From Sphingobium sp. (GTDB lineage: Bacteria; Pseudomonadota; Alphaproteobacteria; Sphingomonadales; Sphingomonadaceae), in contig JAGRES010000010.1 of the NCBI GenBank assembly GCA_020446425.1, positions 22,518 through 86,517 of the forward strand: a stretch of 64,000 nucleotides of DNA. The letters run 5' to 3'. Below, one piece after another: positions 1-6,878 of this stretch. The notes below the pieces were generated by a model. It was not told the origin of the DNA and searched no databases. It saw only the letters and a list, made by a program, of their open reading frames with translations. Within the stretch, counting starts at the first letter, position 1. Every line of letters starts with the position of its first letter. The translations under genes were made by a program, and so were the position numbers.

Positions 1-228
1 CGCCAGCTCGCCATGGCGCCAAGCAGCCTGCAGGGTTTCATCGCCAATGTGCGGGAAAGCTATGACCGGCTGGCCGGGGAAGGCGAGATTCCGTGCATAT
101 TGACCAACCCGGCGATCCGCCCGTTCGTACGCTCGATCATCGAGCGCGTGCGGCCCGCCACCACCGTGCTGTCGCAGAATGAAATCCATCCGCGCGCCCG
201 GATTCGCGCGTTGGGAACCATCGGATGA
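1..228 (+). CDS. flhA: FlhA, C-terminal end (partial)
   Basis: This is the last 75 codons of the flagellar type III export gate protein FlhA, cut off by the window start. The frame is open from base 1 to a TGA at 226-228. The segment matches the end of the cytoplasmic nonamer-ring domain: a PC(I/L)LT-PAIRP-VRSIIER stretch, then VLSQNEI at about residues 53-59 of the visible part, which is one of the best conserved signatures of the family. FlhA docks export chaperones and switches substrate class. The stop overlaps the first possible ATG of fliK (225), so the two may be translationally coupled. Confidence 0.93.
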   Translation, partial: RQLAMAPSSLQGFIANVRESYDRLAGEGEIPCILTNPAIRPFVRSIIERVRPATTVLSQNEIHPRARIRALGTIG

Positions 229-1568
229 GGGATATTCATCCTATAATGGAAAGAGCGTCTGCGCCCATGCATGAGAAAGACATGACCCCAACCGGTATCG
301 GCACTGTTTCACCTCCTCCATCGGCTGTTTCAGCCAGTTCGATACCGTCCGGTGCGGCGGCGGAGGCCTTTGCCGCTCTGTTGGGTGCTGTCGCCCCGCC
401 AGTTGCACCCCCAGTTGCGCCTGCCGCGTCGGGCCAGACCGGTCCCACGGCGGAAACCGCATCCTTGCTGCCGCTGCCGACAGCCAAAGCCGAAGGTTCA
501 GGAATACCGCCTGAAACAACAGATGCAGAGACAGCGCCCACTCCTGTAAAAACAGACGCGCCAAAAACCACTGCGGAAGTGGCGGATGCAATTGTGGAAA
601 CAGTCACACCGGCAGAAGAACAACAGACATCCGGGCAGCTGGAAGCGGACGATATCATAGCCCCGGACCTCAATGATCCGGCGCATGAACCGCTGGCGAC
701 CGGCAAAGGCGATACCGATCCAGCCGGTCGTTCGTCTGAGCATGAGATTGCCGCCCGCGATGGCGATAATGAGGTAGCTACCGGCTCAGAAACGCCGGAG
801 CTGACCGCCCCTGATCGCGCACTGCCTCTGCACGCCGTTGCCACTCCCTCCACTCCCGACAAGGGGAACAGCGACAAGGCTGCGCCTGTCGAGAACGGGG
901 ATGACGATCCTGTAAAGGTGGCCACCTCTGAAAACAGGCGGGCCATTGTCCCAACAGACACACGGCTACCGCCAACGATAGCAGCATCGCCCGTCAGCGG
1001 TCATGAATCTGCGCAGCCGGAGGATGGCAAAGCCCGCGTTCTGCCGGAGCAGGCCCAGCCGGCACTTGGCGCAATGGACGACACGCCCATCACGTCCAGC
1101 CGTTCCAGCCATATCGAAAGCGCCCCTGCCCTGTCCGTGCGCTCGGCGCGTTTCGGCGAAGAGCTGGGCATCGCCATTGCCCGCCACGCCAGCCAGAGCG
1201 CGGAGGCCCGGTCTGAAATATTGACGCTGCGCCTCGATCCGCCCGAGCATGGCCGCATCGAGGTGAAACTGACATTCGAGGACGGCAGCCCGCTGCGCGC
1301 ATCGGTCCTCACCAGCAACCCCGGCACGCTCGATCTGCTGCGCCGGGAAAGTGCGGACCTGTTCCGCGCGCTGGGGCAGGCAGGCCTTGACGCCAACACA
1401 CAATCTTTCAGCTTCGACAGCCGTGCGCAAAATGGCGGTCAGCAACAGCGTAGCAGCAACGATAGCCTTTTCACGACCGAGGACGGCGTGATGGACGATT
1501 TCGCCGCGAGCGAAGAGACGCGCTACCGGTCCATCCGGTCAGCCGGCACGATAAACCTCATCACCTGA
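225..1568 (+). CDS. fliK: FliK, flagellar hook-length control protein
   Basis: A long Ala/Pro/Glu/Thr-rich, low-complexity N-terminal part (residues ~1-310) is followed by a compact C-terminal hook-length domain (~325-415) with the typical LTLRLDPPEHGRIEV opening. FliK is exported, measures the hook and triggers the switch to filament substrates. Flanking flhA and flgD fit. The start is uncertain. ATG 225 overlaps the flhA stop, but a promoter-like TATAAT dyad at 235-251 lies just inside this extension. ATG 267 or ATG 282 (preceded by GAGAAAG) would give a short leader from that promoter. Both modes could operate. The N-terminal sequence is poorly conserved in the family, so identity rests on the C-terminal domain and context. 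Confidence 0.88.
   Translation: MRDIHPIMERASAPMHEKDMTPTGIGTVSPPPSAVSASSIPSGAAAEAFAALLGAVAPPVAPPVAPAASGQTGPTAETASLLPLPTAKAEGSGIPPETTDAETAPTPVKTDAPKTTAEVADAIVETVTPAEEQQTSGQLEADDIIAPDLNDPAHEPLATGKGDTDPAGRSSEHEIAARDGDNEVATGSETPELTAPDRALPLHAVATPSTPDKGNSDKAAPVENGDDDPVKVATSENRRAIVPTDTRLPPTIAASPVSGHESAQPEDGKARVLPEQAQPALGAMDDTPITSSRSSHIESAPALSVRSARFGEELGIAIARHASQSAEARSEILTLRLDPPEHGRIEVKLTFEDGSPLRASVLTSNPGTLDLLRRESADLFRALGQAGLDANTQSFSFDSRAQNGGQQQRSSNDSLFTTEDGVMDDFAASEETRYRSIRSAGTINLIT
234..251 (+). promoter_or_regulatory. TCCTATAAT dyad, copy A (fliK)
   Basis: ATTCATCCTATAATGGAA contains a perfect TATAAT (242-247) flanked by near-inverted TTCAT/ATGGA arms. It shares an 18-base run, GATATTCATCCTATAATG, with copy B at 2277. 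It sits 20-35 bases before the downstream fliK start candidates (267, 282), where a -10 element would be expected. I see no TTGACA-like -35. Confidence 0.6.
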
Positions 1569-1578
1569 AAGGACGCCC

Positions 1579-2250
1579 ATGGCCACCGATCCCATTGCCG
1601 CGCAATCCGGCGCCAGCGCCGCGCCGCAGGATAATGCCATCGCGCAATTATCGAGCGATTATACGATGTTCCTGCGCCTGCTGACCACGCAGATGCAAAA
1701 TCAGGATCCGCTCGATCCGCTCGATACCAGTCAATATACCCAGCAGTTGGTCCAATATTCGCAGGTCGAGCAATCCATCCAGCAGACCAAGGCGCTGAAA
1801 GACATATTGGCGCGATTGTCGGCGCAGGACATGGTCCAGGCATCGTCCCTGATCGGGCGGGAAGCGAGCTATGCCGATCCGGTGGCCGGACTGTCCGCTG
1901 CCGTGCCCGCGCGCTGGCAATGGCGCCTCGATGGCCAGCCCGCCAGCCTGATCGCCACCATCAGCGACGCATCGGGCCAGGTGGTCGACACACGCATATT
2001 GACGCCAGACACGCGGTCGCTGAGCTGGGATGGCCTGCTGGCGACGGGCGCCCTGGCGCAACCCGGCCTCTACAGCCTGTCGCTCGACGCGCGTGACACC
2101 AGCGGCAACACGATGACGTCGGAGACAGAATCCCTCGGCATCGTGCAGTCGGTTTCGCAGCAGGACGGCGTGCTGAATTTCACGGTCGGCGGTGTACCGG
2201 TGACCGCAGATGCCCTGCGCAATATCGCCCTGCCGCCAAGCGGCAATTAA
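1579..2250 (+). CDS. flgD: FlgD, hook-capping/scaffolding protein
   Basis: FlgD caps the growing rod and hook and guides FlgE polymerisation outside the cell envelope. The N-terminal part (residues ~15-75) has the family pattern: FLRLLTTQMQNQDPLDPLDTSQ followed by a Q-rich QLVQYSQVEQ segment. The rest (~85-220) fits the FlgD Ig/tudor-like region, with an SW-DG-L-TGA motif. At 223 aa it has the usual length. The start has an AAAGGACG ribosome site and lies 10 bases after the fliK stop, so it is cotranscribed with fliK. A hairpin-rich intergenic region follows. Confidence 0.93.
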   Translation: MATDPIAAQSGASAAPQDNAIAQLSSDYTMFLRLLTTQMQNQDPLDPLDTSQYTQQLVQYSQVEQSIQQTKALKDILARLSAQDMVQASSLIGREASYADPVAGLSAAVPARWQWRLDGQPASLIATISDASGQVVDTRILTPDTRSLSWDGLLATGALAQPGLYSLSLDARDTSGNTMTSETESLGIVQSVSQQDGVLNFTVGGVPVTADALRNIALPPSGN

Positions 2251-2253
2251 ATA

Positions 2254-2266
2254 TCCTCCAATAGGA
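2254..2266. promoter_or_regulatory. Variant dyad TCCTCCAATAGGA
   Basis: This 13-mer differs at two central bases from TCCTATAATAGGA (copy C, 7708-7720). It lies directly after the flgD stop and 31 bases (about three helical turns) before copy B. It could be a second half of a composite operator, or a weak hairpin after flgD. No T-tract follows. Confidence 0.35.
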
Positions 2267-2280
2267 GGGTGAAGCCGATA

Positions 2281-2296
2281 TTCATCCTATAATGAA
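2281..2296 (+). promoter_or_regulatory. TCCTATAAT dyad, copy B (sRNA candidate promoter)
   Basis: TTCATCCTATAATGAA is a near-perfect inverted repeat (TTCAT/ATGAA) around CCTATA, with TATAAT at 2288-2293. GCCG lies 10 bases upstream of TATAAT, as in copies C, D and F. No protein gene follows on this strand before 2598. The only thing downstream is the structured segment ending at 2431. Confidence 0.6.
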
Positions 2297-2299
2297 AAT

Positions 2300-2431
2300 G
2301 TGAGGCACGTTCCCAGCCAGTCCAGTCCCCAAACCGGGATACTGCCTTACCGCTCTGATCCGATCAGATAGCGTGCCAGGAGCCAGCGGGCCTGTCCCCC
2401 ACTACTAAGTCCGCTGGCTCCATTTTCGCTT
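2300..2431 (+). ncRNA. Candidate structured small RNA
   Basis: A segment of ~130 nt has no convincing reading frame but strong nested pairing. A closing stem GGCACG (2304-2309)/CGTGCC (2372-2377) encloses two hairpins. The first is CAGTCCC (2323-2329) with GGG(AT)ACTG (2336-2344); the second is TCTGATC (2354-2360)/GATCAGA (2362-2368). It ends in an 11-bp stem GGAGCCAGCGG (2379-2389)/CCGCTGGCTCC (2411-2421) followed by ATTTTCGCTT, which looks like an intrinsic terminator. The promoter-like copy B precedes it by a few bases. The structure is seen in the sequence; that it is an expressed, flagellum-coordinated regulatory RNA is inference. An alternative is an attenuated leader or the flgD 3' UTR terminator. 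Confidence 0.5.
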
Positions 2432-2473
2432 GCAGAACTGCGGATCCCGCCCACTTTCCCCCACCTTCCCTAC

Positions 2474-2529
2474 ATAAAAAACACCCCGGCCTTTCCGGCG
2501 CATGTGGGGCTGCGCCTGAAAGACCGGGG
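2474..2529 (-). terminator. Terminator for the 2599-3003 gene
   Basis: CCCCGGCCTTTC pairs with GAAAGACCGGGG with one mismatch. Read on the minus strand, the stem ends in a T6 run (AAAAAA on the plus strand at about 2475-2480). A second hairpin, GGCGGAGCC (2536-2544)/GGCTCCGCC (2566-2574), lies between it and the gene. Together with the sRNA candidate these account for the 348-base gene-free stretch 2251-2598. Confidence 0.65.
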
Positions 2530-2598
2530 GACAAGGGCGGAGCCGTTTACGGGGTTGAAAGGAGGGGCTCCGCCGATCACATGCCGCTATGCTGTCCG

Positions 2599-3003
2599 CT
2601 ATTTGCCTCCAGCCGAATGTTTCGCGGATATTTTCGATTTGAGATCGGTCATATAGGCCGCCCCGGCAGGCCGCGATGTGCGCTTGCGCGCACCTTCGGC
2701 GGACGCAGCTGCGGACTGAGCCGGCACAATCGCAAATGCCTCATAGGTGCAACCCGGCAGATCGCGCGGCCCGACTAGCATGGCGATACAGTCCGCCACG
2801 GAGGGGTCCTCCATCAGGCCGAGCATATCCTCGATATCAATGTCGTCACATTCGGAAAAAGTCAGCGCATAAGCCGCTGCGGCTCGCCACAACATCGCCC
2901 GGTCGCTGACCGAGATGTGGATTGCAATGTCATAACGATTTGACGCTGTAACTGCCTCGGCATTCATTCTGGCCCTGTCTTCAGGATACCGTAACATGTT
3001 CAT
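2599..3003 (-). CDS. Unrecognised small protein in the flagellar cluster
   Basis: I do not recognise this 134-aa protein. It is acidic in the middle, where an FSECDDIDIEDMLGLMEDPSVADCIAML-like helical region spans about residues 55-85. It ends in an Ala/Lys/Ser-rich tail and has no signal peptide or membrane segment. ATG 3003 is chosen over ATG 3024 because a GGGGGG run lies just upstream of it; ATG 2997 is also possible. It lies between flgD and flagellin on the flagellin strand, with the palindromic terminator of the next gene 100 bases upstream and its own terminator downstream. A flagellar or motility role is suggested only by position. Confidence 0.6.
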   Translation of the reverse strand: MNMLRYPEDRARMNAEAVTASNRYDIAIHISVSDRAMLWRAAAAYALTFSECDDIDIEDMLGLMEDPSVADCIAMLVGPRDLPGCTYEAFAIVPAQSAAASAEGARKRTSRPAGAAYMTDLKSKISAKHSAGGK

Positions 3004-3103
3004 CACCCGCCCCCCAATTTCCATTGGTATTGCCGCGTATCCCGAAAGGTCTTTTTATCTGTGCAGAGCATGAGCGAAGAGATTCTCCGTAACAATCAGT
3101 GCA

Positions 3104-3133
3104 AAACCCCTATGGAACATTCCATAAGGGTTT
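3104..3133 (-). terminator. Long near-perfect palindrome/terminator
   Basis: AAACCC-C-TATGGAA, CA, TTCCATA-A-GGGTTT forms a 13-bp stem with one mismatch. On the minus strand it follows the stop of the 3138-3539 gene by 4 bases and ends in GGGGTTTTG, so it can act as a terminator. Its symmetry and position before the next leftward gene would also suit an operator. Confidence 0.6.
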
Positions 3134-3137
3134 CGAC

Positions 3138-3539
3138 TCAGTGCAGCGACATTTCCGCCCGCCGCGCAAGCTCTCGCCCATGCGCGGTGACGAGGCATAA
3201 TTCGGCGTAGAGCCGGTCCCATAACGGCGCATCTATAACCAGCGGAAAGGACTCGTCCTGCTCCACCACGACCCGCGCAGTCGGTTGATAATCCAGATGA
3301 AAGCGCGAAGAGAACGGGGTGTCGGTGGCCTCGTCAGGCAGCATGTCCGGTCCCGCGAGCCGGGCCGACATGATGAAGCCCAGCAGAAGCTCCGCCCCAT
3401 AGAGGTTCAACGATATGGAGGGGCGGTGCTGCTGGTCCCGCCGCTCCAGCGTAACCAGCGCGCCCGATGGATGCGACGCAACCGTCACCCGCAGGCATGC
3501 CCCCAGATCATTGGTGATATCTCGTGTGCGACTATACAT
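3138..3539 (-). CDS. Unrecognised small protein upstream of 2599-3003
   Basis: This 133-aa protein is not recognised. It has an all-beta look: alternating hydrophobic strands such as LRVTVASHPSGALVTLER, SISLNLYGAELLLGFIM and ARVVVEQDESFPLVI. A helical end contains LWDRLYAELCLVTAHGRELARRAE. There is no signal peptide. ATG 3539 is preferred over ATG 3557 because GGGAGG sits 6 bases upstream of it. It lies between the flagellin terminator and the second unknown gene, on the same strand as both. The pair 3138/2599 may be co-regulated with the flagellum; nothing in the sequence fixes a function. Confidence 0.62.
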   Translation of the reverse strand: MYSRTRDITNDLGACLRVTVASHPSGALVTLERRDQQHRPSISLNLYGAELLLGFIMSARLAGPDMLPDEATDTPFSSRFHLDYQPTARVVVEQDESFPLVIDAPLWDRLYAELCLVTAHGRELARRAEMSLH

Positions 3540-3613
3540 TTTCGGCCTCCCGAACACATCGCCTGAACGCGTCAGTGATGGGGCTCTGAAATATTATCTC
3601 TGTCAGCCCAAAA

Positions 3614-3640
3614 AGGGGCCGGGGTCATGCCCGGCCCCTC
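3614..3640 (-). terminator. Flagellin terminator
   Basis: GGGGCCGGG (3615-3623) and CCCGGCCCC (3630-3638) form a 9-bp GC stem. Read on the minus strand it is followed by TTTTTGGGC, a classic intrinsic terminator 60 bases after the flagellin stop. Confidence 0.85.
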
Positions 3641-3698
3641 AGGGGTGATGGTGACAGTCCCGATCGAGAGGAAACCGCCCCGGTCACGCCATCCGCGA

Positions 3699-4553
3699 TT
3701 AACGGAACAGCGAGATGATGGTCGACGGCGCCTGATTGGCGATCGACAGAGCCTGCACGCCAAGCTGCTGCTTGACCTGAAGAGCCTGCAGTTTCGCCGA
3801 TTCCTTGGCAAGATCGGCATCGACCAAGTTACCGATACCGGCCTCCACCACGTCAGAGAGCTTGCCGGTGAACGACTGCTGCGCCTCGATCTGACGCGAA
3901 GCCGCGCCAAGGGTCGAGAGCGAAGTCGCCAGGTTGCTCTGGGTCGTGGTGAGCGTGTCGAGCATCGTCTGCGCATTGGCCTGCGTGTCGACAGCACCAG
4001 TCGTCGCAACTGTGACGACAGTACCGCCAAGGTCGAGACCCTGGTTGGCGACCGCCAGAGAGTCCGGCTGATAACCGGCCGTTACGCTGTCACCGTCCTT
4101 CAGAGACTGAAGCGCGGTAACGGTGCCGCCACCGGCCGCCAGCAGGTTGGTGCCGTTGAAGTCCGACGAATTGACGATCGTGGTGATCTGGTCACGCAGA
4201 GCGATAAAGTCGGAGTTGATAGCGGCACGGCTGTTGGCGTCGATACCGGCGTCGGCAGCCTGATAGGCTTTCGCTTTCATCTGGTTGATGACGTCGGAAA
4301 TCTGCTCGGCACCCGCAATAGCCACGTCGGTGACGCTCTTGGCACGGCTCAGCGACGAGCTGACGGCTTTCAGGCCGCCCAGGTCACCGCGCAGGGTCTG
4401 CGCAATGGCGTAGGACGCCGAGTCATCCTTGGTGGACGAAACGGACAGGCCGGTGTTGATGCGGCTCTGCACTTGCGAGAGACCGCGGTTGGTTTCATTC
4501 AGGCTCTGCAGCGCGGCCATCGCGCCCAGGTTGGTGTTAACGGAAAAACCCAT
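3699..4553 (-). CDS. fliC: Flagellin
   Basis: This is the filament subunit, exported through the flagellar type III system and polymerised outside the cell. The 284-aa protein is the short alphaproteobacterial type. The conserved N-terminal D0/D1 helices (residues ~1-140, with INTGLSV and SVTDVAIAGAEQISDVINQMK) and C-terminal D1/D0 helices (~195-284, ending in a SIANQAPSTIISLFR-like tail) are joined by a minimal variable region. A GGGAAG ribosome site precedes the ATG. A 7-bp hairpin in the leader and flbT in the same cluster point to translational control. A strong terminator follows. It is the only flagellin in the window. Confidence 0.96.
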   Translation of the reverse strand: MGFSVNTNLGAMAALQSLNETNRGLSQVQSRINTGLSVSSTKDDSASYAIAQTLRGDLGGLKAVSSSLSRAKSVTDVAIAGAEQISDVINQMKAKAYQAADAGIDANSRAAINSDFIALRDQITTIVNSSDFNGTNLLAAGGGTVTALQSLKDGDSVTAGYQPDSLAVANQGLDLGGTVVTVATTGAVDTQANAQTMLDTLTTTQSNLATSLSTLGAASRQIEAQQSFTGKLSDVVEAGIGNLVDADLAKESAKLQALQVKQQLGVQALSIANQAPSTIISLFR

Positions 4554-4594
4554 CTTCTTCCCTTTCTAGGAATACGGATCGCTTCTGCGTTCCG

Positions 4595-4613
4595 GGGCCG
4601 GAAACGCCGGCCC
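4595..4613 (-). promoter_or_regulatory. Hairpin in the flagellin leader (possible FlbT target)
   Basis: GGGCCGG (4595-4601) pairs with CCGGCCC (4607-4613) around a 5-nt loop, 42 bases upstream of the flagellin ATG, so it would lie in the 5' UTR. In Caulobacter FlbT acts on the flagellin mRNA leader, and flbT is present here. That this hairpin is its target is inference. The rest of 4614-4763 holds no clear sigma-54 or sigma-28 promoter in the flagellin direction. Confidence 0.4.
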
Positions 4614-4763
4614 GCGATGTGCCGCATGGCGCGGCTCACCTATCCATTTTGGGAAGGATTGAACGATGGCCGAAATGGATTGCGCATTATTCGTAGTTAA
4701 TTTCCCGTTGAGCATGGGAAGGCATGAAATCCGCCGATAAATTCATGCAAAAAAATGGAAAAT

Positions 4764-5501
4764 TCAGAAGGGCGACAGCACATCCAGCAGTTGCTGGCCC
4801 CAGCGGGCCTGCTGAGCGTCGGTCAACTGCCCCTTGCCGCCATAGCTGATCCGCGCTTCAGCGATCTGGGTATGGCGGATGCTGTTGTCGCGGGCAATGT
4901 CCTGGGGCCGCACGATCCCGCTGACCAACAGCTCGCGCAGCTCGAAATTGACGCGCGTTTCCTGTCGCCCGCGAATGATCAGATTGCCATTGGGCAGTAC
5001 GGCGGTGACGATGGCCGCCATCGTCATGCTGATGGTTTCGCTGCGGCTGGTGCTGCCCTTGCCGGATGAGGAGGAACTGGTCTGGCTGCCAACCAGATTG
5101 GCGGTGTCGACGCCGACAATGTCCTTGACGATCTTCTCCAGCCCGAAAATCGCGCTGGCGCCGCCGCTTTCCGATCCGTCCCGGGTGCGGCTGGTCGAAT
5201 TGCTGACGCTCGCCTTGTCGGAAATGTCGATCCGGATCGTCAGAATATCGCCCGCCTTCGCCGCGCGCTGGTCCTGGAACAATGCGCCGGAGCCGGTGCG
5301 GAACAGCGAAGCCGACGGGGAGGCAATTCCAGCAGGTGGCGGCGCAGCGGCGCGGTCGCGTGCAAGCGACGCCTCGACATCGGGAACCGCGACCTGTTCC
5401 ACCTCGCTCATCTTGGGCGCGCGTCCGACATGGCCCAACCGGCCCATGGTGCCACATCCGGCAAGCGAGACCAGCATGGCGCAAAGCAGCAATTTTCTCA
5501 T
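4764..5501 (-). CDS. flgH: FlgH, flagellar L-ring lipoprotein
   Basis: FlgH forms the outer-membrane L-ring bushing around the rod. The 245-aa protein starts with a lipoprotein signal (LLLCAMLVSLAGC, lipobox Cys16). It carries the family core with SLF-TGSGALFQDQRA--GDILTI-I (about residues 65-95) and a C-terminal GNLIIRGRQETRVNFELRELLVSGIVRP-DI block (~170-200) followed by a conserved DARISYGGKG-like end. Its ATG overlaps the flgA stop, so the flgF-flgG-flgA-flgH unit is probably translationally coupled here. Lipidation would need Lgt (48137). The gene is intact and of normal length. Confidence 0.95.
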   Translation of the reverse strand: MRKLLLCAMLVSLAGCGTMGRLGHVGRAPKMSEVEQVAVPDVEASLARDRAAAPPPAGIASPSASLFRTGSGALFQDQRAAKAGDILTIRIDISDKASVSNSTSRTRDGSESGGASAIFGLEKIVKDIVGVDTANLVGSQTSSSSSGKGSTSRSETISMTMAAIVTAVLPNGNLIIRGRQETRVNFELRELLVSGIVRPQDIARDNSIRHTQIAEARISYGGKGQLTDAQQARWGQQLLDVLSPF

Positions 5502-5965
5502 GGCGCGACAACCCCTACTTCCCCGCGCGCCAGCACATGCGCATCAATCGTCTTGCTGGTCGCAAGATTGACGACCCGCACAGCCTCTCCCGATGCTCCA
5601 TCGCCCAGCGCCTTGCCAGGTGCTGTGATTTTCAGCCTGCCCTTCACGAGGGTAAGCACCACTGCATCGCCGCGCCGCACCAGCGCTGGCTGGGTAACAT
5701 CACTGGCGCGTAATATTGCGCCTGCCGCCAATGTGCGCCGCGCCTCCATCCCGTCGGCATGCTCCGCGCGCAGGGCAAAACGCAACTGCGCGGCGGGCAT
5801 GGCGCGCGTCTCGAAATCCTCGGCGCGCAAAATCTCGCCGCGCGAAACGGCGCGTACCAGAACATCCCCTTCCATCAGCGGTGCGGATGCGGGCTGCGCG
5901 TGAGCGGCGGGCGATAATGCCGCCAGCGCAGTGGAACCAAGCATCATTGTCATTGCGCGGATCAT
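5498..5965 (-). CDS. flgA: FlgA, P-ring assembly chaperone
   Basis: FlgA is a periplasmic chaperone for FlgI polymerisation into the P-ring. The 155-aa protein has a signal peptide (to about residue 24, AHA-QP) followed by a SAF-like domain with VLVRAVSRGEIL, AGAILRASDV, and a C-terminal LTLVKGRLKITAPGKALGDG-VRV-N segment. It is shorter than enterobacterial FlgA and lacks an N-terminal extension, as is usual in alphaproteobacteria. ATG overlaps the flgG stop and the stop overlaps the flgH ATG. Its client FlgI is not in this window. Confidence 0.88.
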   Translation of the reverse strand: MIRAMTMMLGSTALAALSPAAHAQPASAPLMEGDVLVRAVSRGEILRAEDFETRAMPAAQLRFALRAEHADGMEARRTLAAGAILRASDVTQPALVRRGDAVVLTLVKGRLKITAPGKALGDGASGEAVRVVNLATSKTIDAHVLARGEVGVVAP

Positions 5966-6747
5966 CGCAGCTGGCTCGACGTCGACAGCATTTCATCGAC
6001 CGTCTTCACCACACGGCTGTTCATTTCATAGGCGCGTTGCGCGGAGATGAGGGCGGTGATTTCCTCGACCGGATTGACGTTCGATCCCTCGACAAACCCC
6101 TGCGTCACCATACCAAAGCCGGGTTCACCGGGGTTGGCGAGGCTCGCCTGCCCCGACGCAGCGGTTTCGATCAGCAGATTATCGCCCATCGCTTCCAGAC
6201 CCGCATCGTTGATGAAGGTCGCGAGCTGGATCTGCCCGACCGTCTGCGGTGCGGGATCGTCGGACGTGCGCACCTGCACCTCGCCGGTGCGCGATATGCT
6301 GACGTCTATCGCGCCTTCCGGAATGGTGATGCCGGGCTGCACCTGCAAACCCTGCGCCGTCACCAGTTCGCCCTGATCAGAAAGCTGAAAACTGCCGTCG
6401 CGGGTATAGGCGGTCTCGCCGCTGGGCAGCGTGATCGGGAAATAGCCGCGCCCCTCAATCGCGATATCGTAGCGATTGCCGGTCTGCTGGAGCGAACCCT
6501 GCTGCTCGATCCGGTAGACCGCGCCGGTTTTCACGCCCGCGCCGATCTGAATGCCCGACGGTACGCGGCTGTCATTGCCGCCCGCCGACGTGCCAGGGCG
6601 CACCTCATGCTGATAGAGCAGGTCCTGAAACTCGGCGCGTTGCCGTTTGAACCCGGTCGTGTTCATGTTCGCGATATTGTGGGAAATCACGTCCACATTG
6701 GTCTGCTGCGCGAGCATGCCCGACGCCGCGATAGAGAGAGAACGCAT
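5962..6747 (-). CDS. flgG: FlgG, distal rod protein
   Basis: FlgG builds the distal rod that crosses the periplasm. At 261 aa it shows the family ends: MRSLSIAASGMLAQQTNVDVISHNIANMNTTGFK at the N terminus and EEITALISAQRAYEMNSRVVKTVDEML at the C terminus, which form the D0 coiled coil. The middle contains GIQIGAG and the TQG-L--TGN-like LQQTGNRYDIAI segment. The ribosome site is excellent (GAAGGAGATT). It is separated from flgF by an inverted-repeat element (6771-6849), unlike the coupled genes downstream. Confidence 0.96.
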   Translation of the reverse strand: MRSLSIAASGMLAQQTNVDVISHNIANMNTTGFKRQRAEFQDLLYQHEVRPGTSAGGNDSRVPSGIQIGAGVKTGAVYRIEQQGSLQQTGNRYDIAIEGRGYFPITLPSGETAYTRDGSFQLSDQGELVTAQGLQVQPGITIPEGAIDVSISRTGEVQVRTSDDPAPQTVGQIQLATFINDAGLEAMGDNLLIETAASGQASLANPGEPGFGMVTQGFVEGSNVNPVEEITALISAQRAYEMNSRVVKTVDEMLSTSSQLR

Positions 6748-6770
6748 TGCTAATCTCCTTCGGAAGGTTT

Positions 6771-6849
6771 CGGCACCGGCCCTCTCCCCCTCCCGACCTC
6801 CCAGATTCTACCCTGTCGGGAGGTTGGGAGGGGGAGAGGGCCGGTGCCG
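6771..6849. repeat. Hairpin repeat element, copy 1
   Basis: The left arm (6771-6802) and right arm (6818-6849) are almost perfect inverse complements over about 32 bases (CGGCACCGGCCC...GGGCCGGTGCCG). They enclose a 15-base loop containing TACCCTGT. Copy 2 at 8427-8503 has the same outer arms and the same loop octamer, so this is a dispersed REP-like element, not a simple terminator. It sits between flgG and flgF. Confidence 0.85.
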
Positions 6850-6878
6850 CTCATCCGCGTGAGCGGATCAAAAAATCA

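Noticed and set aside
4733-4740. GCCGATAA, resembling a sigma-28 -10 box
   Set aside because: It lies on the plus strand with no rightward gene behind it (flgH and flagellin both run left), and the bases 15 upstream are not TAAA-like.
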